Assembly: GCA_964016985.1 (NCBI GenBank) | Contig: OZ024829.1 | Location: forward strand, 69,318,267-69,382,266 | From: Anodontia alba | Lineage: Eukaryota; Mollusca; Bivalvia; Lucinida; Lucinidae | Length of the DNA: 64,000 bases | Direction: 5' to 3' | Shown here: positions 20,933 to 31,818 of the stretch, in pieces | Layout: the number at the start of each line of letters is the position of its first letter | Numbering within the stretch: position 1 is the first letter of the stretch | Program-made: the position numbers and the translations under genes | The notes under the pieces: generated by a model | Database searches by the model: none | Told to the model about the DNA's origin: nothing | The model's input: the letters and a program-made list of their open reading frames with translations, nothing else

Positions 20933-21745
20933 CTATCTTAGTTTTCAATGGTGTCGCGTTTCTGTATTCAAATTAAAATTGAGAGAGACAGAGAGAGGCA
21001 GGGAGTGTGTAAGGTGGGGTGTAAAATTACTGTTAATTAGTATATTTATATATAATTAAAGGATATTTATATATTATCATAATTGTTGCATTCCAGAAAA
21101 TATCAACCAATAAAAATCTAGATGAATCATAATAGAACTGGATATATGTTATTGTAGGGAATATTAAATTAAATTCATGCTTAATTGGTTACACTGCAAT
21201 AACTCTCCAAATGACATGACCCTCTGCAACAAAAGAAAACAAGTTATTAAAATTGAATTAAAACGTGGTTTTCATTATTTCGTGCCACAATGACTGGTTG
21301 CATCATCTTTTCAAGGTCTGTTACATATTCCGACACCAACTATTTTGCTCCTTGTGAAAATGGTTGCGGTCAATCCAGGCTGGTGCGTAGGTGTGTGCAC
21401 ACTTTTGCACAATTGGTTGATGATTTATAGTGCTACCTATGGTATAGTTTGGTACAGTTGATATGCGTGGTGCCGGTACGAAGTCAATTCGTACTTAAGT
21501 CAATTTGTACTTTCGCTCTCATTTTAGTCAACTTTTTAGGTAAACTTGTACTCATCAATATTTTCTTCGGTCAATTCGTTTTTATTTGGTCAACTCGTGC
21601 TCATTTTTGTTCAATTTGTTCTCAAACAAAATTCGATTAATTTCGAAGGAAATCAAGAAAGAAAAAGAAAGAAAGAAAAAAACTTATAAATATAACAGGT
21701 TAGAAACTTTTAATGACAAATTTGTTAAATTCACTTTTTCATTTT
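20933..21745. other. Non-coding, with a GTCAATTYGTACT minisatellite
   Basis: Mostly AT-rich sequence. At about 21475-21625 a unit around GTCAATTCGTACT recurs about six times with 20-25 bp spacing, followed by an AAGAAAG-rich run. No gene is recognised. Confidence 0.5.
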
Positions 21746-23339
21746 AATAACATAACATAACATAATTTTATTTCGTAATACAAGGCCACCGGCCCAAAAA
21801 TACATATCACGTAGATACATAATGGAGTGGCATGAGTTACTAGTGACAATATATTAATATGTTAGACATCTTCCACAAGGAATGTCTAATCAAACGAACT
21901 TATTGTAGAAAACATAGAGACCTACATTGGTGTAATACATATAGAACTATATTAGTGTGTTGGAATACGTATGTTTCTATAAGTGTTGCTTTAAGTTTTG
22001 CTTTGAGAACTAGTCATTTTACCGGCTGTAGTAGGTCCTTTCTGTGTGCAAAAGCACTTACAAGAAATCTACAGATGGCCATAATCGAATTCTTATCAAC
22101 ATTTGACATTATACTATAGATCATGTTAACATGTTATATCTGTTATCCGGTGTGGTTTGAAAAAATGATTACCTAATATCTTGGTCTGAAGGACAAACAC
22201 AAACACAGTGGAAATCATCTTCAACGGTATAAACGTTCCGTTTTAAGCATAGTGGACAGAAGCGCTGGTCTCTGTCAATATTTTGATGTCGACCTTTTTC
22301 TTTCATCAGAGAATGACTTGAACAATGAAAATTAGCTAGAGTCTTTATATACAAATAAGGCAAATCTAAAGTCAAATATGTTTCGAGTTCTAAAATAAGT
22401 TTAAAGTTACAGTAATATTTTGACTTTGGTGATCCATTAATATCAGACTGCCGTTCTTGTAAACAACAATCTTTCAATCGCTGTTAAAAGACTTTGACAA
22501 ATACGTTAATGTCTCCAATGGTATTTGCTTCCCAAATATAACCAAAACCGTATTTATATAAAAGCGCTCTAACATGGGTAGCCCATGTAGTTTTTCCTGC
22601 ATCTGATAATGAACGGAACATAATATAACACTGCTTAGGATATCTATGGTCTGGAATCTGCAGTAATTTTGCCCAGTATTTAATACATTTACTCATATAG
22701 ATTAAAGAGATAGGGTATCTGCCACACTTAATTAGAGCCAAGAAATCAGCAGTATTCTGGTGTAAACCAATAAACCTTTTATAGAATCTAATATGTATCT
22801 TTTCTATAGTTTTGCTATACTCATATCCCCAGATCTCTGACCCGTAACATAGAATGGGGCTAATTATTGCGTCAAATAATTTAAAAATATCTTTTGTTTG
22901 GAAAAAAGCCAAATTGACGTTGGTAGTGGTAGATTTTCTTTACAGCTTTACTTGCCTGATATGCTAAAACTTCCTTTGTTTTTGTCTAAATGAGTTTTGC
23001 GTAAAATACTGCCCTAAGTATTTGTAAAATGGTACTATCTCTATATGTTCACCTTGATAAAACCAATGTTCAATTTCCTTGACAACGGTGATAAAATGAT
23101 CTGATACATCGTATTCATTAACAGAAAAGGATGAAAACAGCTCAAATAAATTAGTTGATGCAAGAATATAATCAACAATATTCAAACCATCATTTGAAAT
23201 ACAAGTAAAATTACCATCAATATCGTCAAAAAGTCTCCCATTGAGAATATGGACATCATATTCACAACATAAATCTATTAGTGATAGCCCAAATCCATTA
23301 TATACATGACAATCCTTAGATTTCCTTTTTAAATGGAAA
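21746..23339 (-). pseudogene. LINE-B copy a, 3' part: non-LTR retrotransposon remnant
   Basis: Read on the minus strand, the endonuclease C-terminal half (23339 to about 23085; VYNGFGLSLIDLC, GRLFDD, SDHF) runs straight into the reverse transcriptase thumb (PFYKYLGQYFTQ). The reverse transcriptase core is therefore deleted. A C-terminal domain follows, with a break near 22478 between two frames and a CPLC cysteine cluster. The 3' UTR ends GCCTTGTATTACG and AAATAAAATTATG with a short (TTATG)n tail at 21748-21770. The endonuclease N-terminal part lies on the far side of the palindromic element at 25521. The clade is uncertain (RTE/CR1-like). Confidence 0.75.
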
Positions 23340-23700
23340 CTACGGAAGCGTATACGTCTCATTAGATGAGGATTTATATCTCATCATATCAGGAAATTGT
23401 ATATTGAGAAATAATTAATTTGTCTGGAAATGAAGAAAAAATCTTTCAGTTATTAACTTGTTTTTGTATATTTGATGTTAGAAATTCTCGATCTGTGTAT
23501 TTATTAAAAGTATGTATGAAAACTACAATTTAACATGGTATTTATTGCATTTGGAATTCAAGAAGATATTTTATAGCTTAATAAAAGATGCTAAGATATA
23601 CTTATATGTCGTCTTTTTTCAAATATATATTTGGACATGCCATTATGTTTCTGAAGATCTTTAGAAATTTTATATAATGTTATCTATCTATGTATCTATT

Positions 23701-23703
<3 letters not shown>

Positions 23704-23773
<70 letters not shown>
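23704..23773. repeat. (TG)n microsatellite
   Basis: About 35 TG units. It adjoins the 3' side of the minus-strand SINE at 23790 and may have grown from its tail. Confidence 0.95.
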
Positions 23774-23774
<1 letters not shown>

Positions 23775-23789
23775 ATTTGTTTTTATTTT

Positions 23790-23955
23790 ACGGTTATTTC
23801 TCTTATTTCGAGCCGATCGTTAATCAGAGATGGGCGAAAATCGCAGTACCCGGAGAAAAACCACTTGTCGTTCCGTTGAAGAACTTGGCGTCTCACATGT
23901 GGCCCGAGCGAGGCGCGAAACACAGCGGTGAGAGACCTAATGATTAAGAGCCAAG
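23790..23955 (-). mobile_element. SINE family 2, copy a
   Basis: Read on the minus strand, a tRNA-like head (CTCTTAATCATTAGG, then TCGCTCGGGCCACATGTG) is followed by a body shared with 23993-24195 and 27647-27913 (CCAAGTTCTTCAACGG, GTACTGCGATTTTCGCCC, TTTCGAGCC-type motifs). The very 5' end is missing. Confidence 0.65.
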
Positions 23956-23985
23956 TGGTCATTTAAAAAAAAAAAGAAAAAAAAA

Positions 23986-24202
23986 GACGTACTCAACGGG
24001 CCTCTGTGGCCTACTGGATAGAAGCGCTGACTCTTTATCATCAGGTCTCTCATTCGGGTCACATTGGAGACGCCAAGTTCTGCAACGGAAGGTCATGTGG
24101 TACTGTCCGAGTACTCCGTTTTTCGCCCATCTCTGATTAACGATGGGCTCGAAATAATCTTAAAAGGCCTTAAAACCAAAACCCAAAACCAAGAGGACGT
24201 AC
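23986..24202 (+). mobile_element. SINE family 2, copy b, with target duplication
   Basis: The 7-bp sequence GACGTAC lies at 23986-23992 and 24196-24202 and brackets the SINE. The tRNA-like head reads TGGCCTACTGGATAGAAGCG (box A-like) and CATTCGGGTCACATTGG (box B-like). The body matches copy a, and the tail is A-rich (AAAACCAAAACCCAAAACC). It is inserted in the palindromic element. Confidence 0.75.
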
Positions 24203-25146
24203 CCGCTGTCATGAAACTTTACAGAATTGTAAAGCACCATTAGGCGATGAGCAGAAGTCAGGTGCCATAACTATCTTTACTACTTTAGAAATTATGGCCC
24301 TTTGTACAATGAAAACATTGGTATTAGTTATTCAGTGTGTCTGTTATGTAACTTGAAAACCTTTTGACATATTTTCATGAAACTTTACAAAAATGAAAAG
24401 CACTATAAGGCGACGTGCAGAAGACAAGAACCATAACACTGGCTTACTTAGTTTAGGAATTATGTGCTTTTGAATATTAAAAAAGTGATTTTTGTCATGT
24501 CCCCCATGTCCTCCCTGTAACTTGAAAACAATTTGAGATGTTTTCATGAAAATTTACTGATATTTTAAAGCGCCATTAGTGTATATGCTGAGGTCAAGAA
24601 CCATAACTCTAACTTTACTACATTTGATATGAAAATTTCAAGTTACAGAACAGCACAGAGAAATGACAAAAAATAACTATTAGAATGTTCAAAGGGTCAT
24701 AACTCCAAACGTAGGTAAATCAGTTAATGGTTCTTGAATTCTGCACGTCGTATTAAGGTGCTTTACATTTCTGTAAAATGTCATGAAAATATCTCACAAT
24801 GCTTTCAAGTTACACAATGACAGACACAAGAAACAAACAAAACCACTATTTTCAATGTTTAATGCGACATAATTCCGAAAGTTGTAAAGTCAATGTTATG
24901 GTTCTTGTCTTCTGCACATCGACTCATTAGGCATTTCATTTCTGTAGTTTCAGTTTCATGAAAATATATCAAGCGGTTTTCAAACTAGATAACAAACACA
25001 AGAACGAACTAAAACCGCTGTTTTCATTGTTCAAAGGGCCATAATTCAAATAGTAGTAGAGCCAGTGTTATGGTTCTTGTCTTCTGCACATAGGATAATG
25101 GTGCATTACATTTCTGCAAACCTTCATAACAATGGGCACGTCTTTT
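24203..25146. repeat. Converging tandem units in the centre of the palindromic element
   Basis: Units of about 168 bp with CATGAAACTTTACA, AGCAC(C/T)AT and AGAACCATAAC start near 24210, 24378 and 24546. They continue as inverted complements near 24720, 24895 and 25065. The block can fold back on itself over about 450 bp. Confidence 0.75.
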
Positions 25147-25520
25147 TGAAATGACCACTAATATATAGACAATATAAAATTTCTGAATTTCTTCAGAAAA
25201 TTAATGGCATATTCAAATATTTATTCGGAAGAAGATGACATATAAGTATATCTAAGCATCTTTTATTGAGCTATATAGTGTTTTTCTTAATTTGAATGCA
25301 ATAAATACTATGTAAAATTGTAGTTTCCATACAAACTAATAAAAAAATAAATAAATAAATATACAGATCGAGAAATTCTAACATCAAATATACAGAAACA
25401 AGTTAATAAGTGAAGATATTTTACTTTATTTCCATACAAATTAATGTCTTTCTCAATATAAAATTTCTTGAGATGACGACATATAAGTCGTGATCTAATG
25501 AGACGTATATGCTTCCGTAG

Positions 25521-25695
25521 GAAATTATCACTTGGATAATCTGTTCCACCAAATACAAAATCCAACTCTCTGTCTTCTGGAATAAAATCTTGAAAATCTT
25601 TTGTCCGGGAATTTAAATACTATCTCTGCATTTGGATTTAAAGATTTTATGTCAAATATTTTTTCATTTAAAAATATTATACCGTTATCATTTTA
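25521..25695 (-). pseudogene. LINE-B copy a, 5' part (endonuclease segment)
   Basis: The minus strand encodes an endonuclease piece including DFIPEDRELDFVFGGTDYPS, which stops at the palindromic element and resumes at 23335. Upstream sequence is lost, so this copy is 5'-truncated near 25695. Confidence 0.65.
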
Positions 25696-26079
25696 GGAGC
25701 ATAAATAGGTGGGCGTCCAGGTGCAATTTATGTAAATATCAAAACTATCTCAATTATATTAATGCTGAATTAATAATATAAAGTGCTGAACTTTGAGCAA
25801 TGAAACTACACATTCACTAATTTATTCAAAAATGCGTTTTACAATCAAAGAACGAAAGATAGAAAGAAAATAAACAGAATTTAACAGAAAAAAAAAAAAC
25901 AACATTAGAGATAAAATAAGATTTATTTATTAACATCTCACCAGTATATATATATATGTCCTTATGTCGGAGAATATACAAAAACATGTTTTAAATCTTG
26001 AATCGCTTTCACAGAAATGATCTTCAGCAGGATGTCCAAACAAAAAAACTATACAAGAAGTTAATGTCATGTTAAAGAC
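25696..26079. other. No gene seen
   Basis: AT-rich sequence with a GAAAGA run near 25853 and an ATATATAT run near 25950. Confidence 0.45.
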
Positions 26080-26800
26080 TCCGATCAGCCCGCTCATCCG
26101 CGCAGCACAATCAGAGCCCTAAACCCCACTACGGGTCCCCCCGGTAATATATGCAGCGCATGACGAACACACCGATAGGGATTCGCGGATGCGCAGGCCG
26201 ATCCGATGCCGGACGCACACGAAGAAACATACAGGAATCGCAGGGCCTCAGACGATATGAGCCACATCCTGTGATCTCCAACAATATGGCATTTTTAACT
26301 TTTGAGAACCAGACCAGCACCCCACCCCTTTGTCTGCTTATTGCATTAGACGCAACAACTACGTCTCCATGGATCGCGTGGCTTCGATAGATGGTTGATG
26401 CGACTAGCAAAGACTCCGATGAGACTGCGCAGCGCAGTCTGATCTAAACTTTGCATGTCGCCAATGCCACATCGTTGGAAACACCATGTCGCGGCTCAAA
26501 TAAAGTCAAATCACTTAATTTTCATCTTTAAATCACACGCATTACAGCCGTCGCCGTCCGCAAACAGAACAAACAATAATACAATGAGCCATGGCCATAT
26601 GACCCCCTTAAATCACATGTGCGGCTATCGAAGATAAAAGATCAGCCTGCGCATTCGCACAGTCTGTTCATAGTCTTTCCCGGTCACACGAAGGGGCAAA
26701 GGGTCCCAGCCCTCCACAACACGCACAGCAAAGACCAAGATCAGCCTACATATATCCTTAGGCGCACCCGGAAACCGTAGAAATCATCGCTCCCCGGCCC
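26080..26800. repeat. GC-richer unclassified block with palindromic GCGCAG motifs
   Basis: This 0.7-kb block is clearly richer in G and C than its surroundings. It contains CGATCAGCCCGCTCATCCGCG, ACTGCGCAGCGCAGT (a perfect palindrome near 26424) and GATCAGCCTGCGCATTCGC, variations on one motif. Overlapping short frames on both strands are not convincing genes. Related GATCAGACTGAACATATTGC motifs occur near 35540 and 35647, so a dispersed repeat is likely. Confidence 0.4.
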
Positions 26801-26912
26801 ACATTACAATGTCCTATCTGTATTGAAACAAACAAATTGAAACAACCACAGTAAAACAGGTGAAAACACCCTATGTTTGTTTAATAAAACGCTACCAGGA
26901 CGTATTTTGTTT

Positions 26913-27041
26913 TATTTGTGTTGAGGTTTTAAGGCCCAGTCAACCCAATGGGGTCATGTCGAGCACGGTCAGTTTACCTAACCACATTTTTACTGGGCAG
27001 CCTTAGTCTTCTAAGTGGTTAACCAGTATTGTGCACATTCT
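26913..27041 (-). mobile_element. SINE family 1, copy e (3' half)
   Basis: Inverted 3' half of SINE family 1 (complement of CTGGTTAACC, TGACCGTGCTCGACATGAC and the GTTGACTGGGCC end). The head is missing. Confidence 0.8.
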
Positions 27042-27638
27042 GCCCACATTATGAATCACTAATCAGCTGCCACTTCCCCCCTCCCCTCCCATCCCCACCT
27101 TAACTCTCACCCAGCACAAAAAATTGGATAAAAAAATAGTTCAGACTTCGGAGTTATTGATGTTGCACCTCCCCCCCCCCCCCCGACCCCACCCCGCCTC
27201 TCTCCCTCTTCCCCCCACCCCACCTCCCCACAAAATGTTTATTTCAGGTAGAAATGTTTATTTCAGGTAGAAAAAAATAATATAGGAATTTCGTCGAAAG
27301 CATATGCATTTTATTATATGATGCATGAGAAGTTGTGCTCGAAAAGTACCCGCAGTCTGTACACTTTCATAAAATCTGAGGTAAGAAAATGCCAAAGTTA
27401 AAGTGGAAAAAGTTACAAAAATAAACTTAAATCATACAGACAGACCAGTACATTATTCCCCATTTTGCCGTTCCATAAGAATATGGGACACGCTTCTGCA
27501 GTTATTGCAAGTAAATCGACAAATAAAAATGTGAAGAAAGTGGCCATTTTTGAAAGAATAAGATGATGAGTCAAGTAAAACTGTGTTTAGGTCATCAGAT
27601 AACAGGTAAACAGGTAGGCCTATAATTGTGCTTTATAT
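27042..27638. other. Non-coding, with a poly-C tract
   Basis: C-rich low-complexity sequence (about 27060-27235, with a C-run at 27171-27184), then AT-rich sequence. No gene is seen. Confidence 0.5.
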
Positions 27639-27921
27639 ATCAACAGGTCGGGGCCCCGTAGCCTAGTGGATAAGAGAGCTGACTCTTAATCCATTAGGTT
27701 TCTCACCGCTGTGGTCGAGCCTCGCTCGGGTCATATGTGGGAAAGCCAAGTTCTGCTTACGGATGGTCAGGACTTTTTCCCCGGGTTCTCCGGTTTTCGC
27801 CCGATCGGCTCGATATGTGAAATATTCTTGAAAGGGCCGTAACCACCCTCGAACCCCCCCTCCCCCCAACCCCCCCCCCCCCTCACACACACACAAAAAA
27901 AAAATCAAAAAAAATCAACAG
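27639..27921 (+). mobile_element. SINE family 2, copy c, with target duplication
   Basis: ATCAACAG at 27639-27646 and 27914-27921 brackets a tRNA-like head (GTAGCCTAGTGGATAAG; CGCTCGGGTCATATGTGG) and the family-2 body (GCCAAGTTCTGCTTACGG, TTTTCGCCCGATCGGCTCG). The tail is a C-run followed by CACACA and A-rich sequence. Confidence 0.75.
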
Positions 27922-28019
27922 ACAAAATAAAAACGGATATAATACCAATTCAGCGGAAGTATCACAATATTTTGCAACACAGTGTGACAATTTGATACGA
28001 TTTGGATACCGTTTTGTTG

Positions 28020-29175
28020 TCTTTTTCATGGTCAATTAAATCCTTTTGTTAGCACGGGCAAATGGCGGCTTTTTGTCTTTTGGCAGTCTGTTATTTAATA
28101 TTCTATATTTAGCAAGTGTTATATGTTTTTATGAGAGTTCTACTAAACTTTTCTAGTTTAAATTCTGTTTCAAGTATTCTATAGTTAATGCATTTTGAGC
28201 TGTTATAAACATCTGATTTTCGGGCTTGAACGAACTGACATTCTAACCTGTTCTTAACTTCATTATACCAGCCGGCCTCGGTGGCTCAGTTGGACGCGCG
28301 TCTGACTGGTGATCAGGCGGTTGCGGGTTCGGCAACATTCTTTCGTTGATATTTGATCATGAAATATTTTCTTCTGTCATTCTCTTCCTTCCGCTAATTT
28401 TAGAAGGGCAGTTGTCAGTTTCTGGCGAAAGAATGTGCACAATACTGGTTAACCGCTTAGAGGACTAAGTAAAAGTGTGATTAGGCAGACCGCGCTCGAC
28501 ATGACCCCATTGGATTGAATGGGCCGTTAAACCTCAACACAAACAAACAAACTTCATTACATAGTAAATTAATATTGTACACATGATTGTCAACCCACAC
28601 ATAATTTAATCCTACACTCTGTAAGATGCTTTGTATGTGTAAAATCCATTTACTTGAATAGATGCTATTTCTATGTAGATATAAAAGAACGTTATACATT
28701 TTATACGATAATATATCTCTTTTTCCAGTGATAAGTTTTAACCATTTTAATCATGCGTATTTTAATTAAAATTTCTAGAGGAAATCTGCCAAATTCTCCG
28801 AGTCTTTATTTTATTTTATTTTTTTTTTTTTTTATTTTAAGAACACCTCTTAAAAAATTTAAATGAGTTTTCTCAATCGAGCATTGTTTTCAAATCCGCT
28901 GAGTTCGCATCCATACAAAAGAATCGGTACTATTGTTTGATCAAATAGTTTTACCTGACAATCGATTGGTATGTAGAGGTTTACAATTATTTCTCTTAAC
29001 AAATAAATAGATTTGCGTGCAATTTGTGAGATTACAGATATATAATGAATCTACCGTTTTGTGTAAATCAAACTCCTAAATATTTGAACTCTTTGATTAT
29101 TTCGATAGTTTCTCTTTCTACTTAACGAAATATTATTTGATCTTGAGTTAATTTTTGTTTTGTCAGTATTTATTA
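28020..29175 (-). pseudogene. LINE-B copy b, C-terminal part
   Basis: The minus strand shows the thumb region (NTDKTKI, FKYLGV, QTIVPILLYGCE) and the C-terminal domain (LNYVWVDN, RLECQFVQARKSDVYN, then a CPC cluster with a stop near 28050), matching LINE-B copy a. A poly-A/T tract near 28810-28840 and frame breaks show decay. SINE family 1 copy c is inserted at 28269-28549. The reverse transcriptase core continues on the other side of the Penelope-like insertion at 30159. Confidence 0.7.
28256..28560 (+). mobile_element. SINE family 1, copy c, with target duplication
   Basis: AACTTCATTA at 28256-28265 and 28550-28559 (similar beyond) flanks a SINE with GTGGCTCAGTTGGACGCG (box A-like). A deletion removes most of box B (TTGCGGGTTCGGC). 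The body and the end GGGCCGTTAAACCTCAACAC, AAACAAAC are standard. It sits in LINE-B copy b. Confidence 0.8.
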
Positions 29176-30158
29176 TGGGGTGTACATGTCTCAACTTATT
29201 AGATTCGCCAGAGTTTCTTCAAATCTTAGTGACTTTAACTGCCGTAATAAAGCCCTTTCTGCCAAATTTCTTAGGCAGGGCTGTCGTTATTTTAAACTTC
29301 GTAAGGCGTTTTCGAAATTTTATCGCAAAAACAGTGCCTTGGTACAAAAATATACAAGGTATATCGGAACCAGAATTTTACGGTGACTTAGTGTACAGAT
29401 TTTGACAAAATGTAGGAAAAATCTAACTTTTCGGAGCTATTCAGAAAACTAATTAACCGTTATAAAAAAAAATGGCTATAGCCTGGATATTATGCGGCAG
29501 ACTGCATGCCTAGTTGTCAACCCAATATCATTGTTGATGGCTATGCTTCACTCTTTAATTGTACGACGGCGGTTCGGGCCTCAGACTCAATGACGGCCTC
29601 TTCGTAAAACTTTAACCAGTGGGTTGGGGCTTGATGATGTCTTTGGCTTGGCCCGCCGTGGTTCAACTATTGGTTTCCATTTACTCTGGCATACAGTAGA
29701 ATTAGCCATGAGTACTCGTCTTTGTTTATTATAGTGATTAATTTGATTTTCATGTTTTCGCTTTGATGCATTGACTGAGTTGGGAGCCGAACCGATTGTT
29801 TTATATATTTCTGTATTAAGAGTAGCATCCGGACCCAGGGTGAAGTTGGCTAGCTGTAAAAGTGTTTTAAACCCCCCGGTGGTTTACTCTACTGGCCGTT
29901 CTAAGGCGGTGGTCCCGGTGTTAGTCTTACTCTTTGTTGCTTTGTGGTTTATTCTACGAGGCGATTTGTTTTATGTCAGCATTGCGATTACCTCGCTTGG
30001 GGAAGAGAGAGCTAATCGTAGTGCTTTTCGTACGTTTATTCGATTTGCGTTTGTTTGGTATTGTCTGTTTCCTCTTCCTCTTAGTGTCTGGGAAGGGCTG
30101 CTGTTTATGATTGTGGCACTCCCTGGGCTTTTCTGTTACCTTTTTTTTACAGTAGTTT
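29176..30158 (+). mobile_element. Penelope-like element, 5'-truncated copy in LINE-B
   Basis: The + strand matches the C-terminal part of the element at 59967-61925: TCTCAACTTATTAGATTCGC, a frame with SEPEFYGDLVYRF (29375-29403 region), then broken frames (SLDIMRQTACLVV region) and the 3' UTR ending CTTTTCTGTTACC plus T-run. It splits the reverse transcriptase frame of the minus-strand LINE-B just after its YADD region. No target duplication is obvious. Confidence 0.75.
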
Positions 30159-30612
30159 CCAAATCTGTTCAGTAAATATTTGAAATGATCATATAATCAC
30201 TCATTTTTTAAAGCAGTATCATCAGCGTAAAAGATAGCGCGTAATTTTAACATTCGCTCGATAGTTTCGTCAGAGATATTAATGTTAATGCCATTGCAGC
30301 CTTCCTTAAAAAGAATGGTCTGCACATCATTTAAATAAATAGCAGATAGTTACAGCGACAGATTTTCGCCTTGACGCATGCTCTTTTCACACATGAAATA
30401 TCCGGAAGTCTCACCATTCCCTAATATACAGGACTTGACTTCAGCGTACATGTTTTTAATAACATTAAGTATTTTCCCTTGTATGCCGCATTTCAATATT
30501 TTTCCCCACAAACCTATTTTCCATATATTATCAAAGGCTTTTGTAAAGTCGATAAAACAGCAGTTTAATTTGGCTTTTTTTTTTACAAATTCTAGTAATG
30601 CATATGTTAACG
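30159..30612 (-). pseudogene. LINE-B copy b, reverse transcriptase core
   Basis: Read on the minus strand: ALTYALLEFVKKKAKLNCCF, DFTKAFDNIW, MRQGENLS and FYADDTAL (30215-30240 region), with one stop between GENLSL and the next segment. These are ordered motifs of a non-LTR reverse transcriptase with an intact YADD box. The frame resumes beyond the Penelope-like insertion at 29175. The 5' part is lost near 30612. Confidence 0.75.
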
Positions 30613-31439
30613 CACAAGGGCAGCCAAGATGCACCGAGGGTGACTTCCTGTTTGACTCTGCTTCGGGTTGGGTTTGCCTAACTGTACCACTACACAGAAA
30701 CTCTAACAATGTTAGATTTTACAACTATTTTTGTTTACATAAATATATACAACATACAATTACACTTACAGATTTACATAACAATACATGAACAATCACA
30801 AAGCTAGACTCTTCGCGTTGGCTACAGTCGGACACAACACGGCTGGCAACTGTACCGGTTTATAACTTGATTAACCAGTATTGGTTAATCAAAATATTTA
30901 ATCACCAGTACAGCTCCAACCAAGTGTGGTGAACACTGTGCCAATGCGAAGAGAATGCTGACTACCGTATCTTAAGACATAGACACACTGAGTCTTGGTT
31001 AGCTAATGTAACTAATTGTATGGGCCCTGCTTAATATTTTGGTTCTTGACTAGTCAACCGCCATCTGTATTATTCTTTAGAACAATCTTCCTTAAGTTAA
31101 TTTATTACTTATTTATTTACTGAGCGTTGCTTCAAAGTCAATCTTTATGACGTTTATTAATATATTTGATATTATTATTTTGCGCTTATTGTTACATTTT
31201 CGTGTACGTAATGAACTTCGCGTATAATTATTCGGGACTTCGCCCGTGGCCTTGAAATGTCTTGTAGTCCAAAGATGTCTGTTACTATATTCGGTATTGG
31301 AGGCTAAAATGTTTGAAAGCTTCAGCCTCTGAAGGGCTACAAAGAAAGAAAACAAAATATAACTACACAGGATTACACCACCATATGATGAAGTTTGCTG
31401 TTATAATTCTATACAATTTACAATGACGCCGTACGTTAC
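30613..31439. other. No gene seen; one strong hairpin
   Basis: At about 30867-30892 TTGATTAACCA pairs perfectly with TGGTTAATCAA across a GTAT loop. Otherwise AT-rich DNA without recognised features. Confidence 0.45.
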
Positions 31440-31516
31440 CGGATGGTGTGACATCATTGACGTCGCGGCTGAATCCCCGACCTCGTGATTGGTCTGTCAC
31501 GTGATTCGCCGGAATT
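31440..31516. promoter_or_regulatory. Promoter-like motif cluster
   Basis: Within 65 bp there are a CRE-like TGACGTCG, a CCAAT box in reverse (GATTGG) and an E-box/USF-like TCACGTGA, in a locally GC-richer setting. No transcript can be assigned. Confidence 0.3.
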
Positions 31517-31696
31517 CTTTGTTGAATTTTGTTTAAATCTTTAATTATAATAATATTTCCAACCTTTAGTATCCTGTGGATCCAGAGGGTTACTTGTATA
31601 TAATGAGTGCGCTAGCGCACCAAAAATATACCATATCCGACGGGTCATTCAGAGAAATCAAGCATAATACTGTTCCAAGAAATTTGTTTTTTAATA

Positions 31697-31802
31697 AGCG
31701 TAGTGGTGCAGTGGTTATGTCTCCTGACTCTGAAGGACAAGGCGCTGCCGTCGTTACTGGCGTGGGTTCGAACCTCACTCACTACAGTGGTATTTCATAT
31801 TT
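31697..31802 (+). repeat. tRNA-like SINE head or tRNA pseudogene
   Basis: TAGTGGTGCAGTGGTTATG fits box A and GTGGGTTCGAACCTCACTC contains a canonical box B, spaced as in tRNA genes. No good acceptor stem can be closed, so it is a tRNA-derived repeat and not a working tRNA gene. Confidence 0.45.
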
Positions 31803-31818
31803 CTCCCTATACATGTTT

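Larger units (their letters stand above)
23336..25524. mobile_element. Palindromic fold-back element inserted in LINE-B
   Basis: The 2181-bp element (23340-25520) is flanked by GAAA on each side (23336-23339 and 25521-25524). It starts CTACGGAAGC and ends GCTTCCGTAG. The outer arms match over about 350 bp (23340-23690 versus 25160-25520, inverted). Inside are three tandem units of about 168 bp in each orientation, meeting near 24655. It interrupts the endonuclease frame of LINE-B, which lines up on both sides. Two SINEs and a (TG)n tract later entered its left half. It encodes no protein, so it depended on another element; the superfamily is unknown. Confidence 0.75.

Noticed and set aside
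23690..23947. Cys/Val-rich open frame over the TG tract
   Set aside because: It is a product of the dinucleotide repeat and runs into a SINE.
31697..31802. Functional tRNA gene
   Set aside because: Box A and box B are present but acceptor and anticodon stems do not close.
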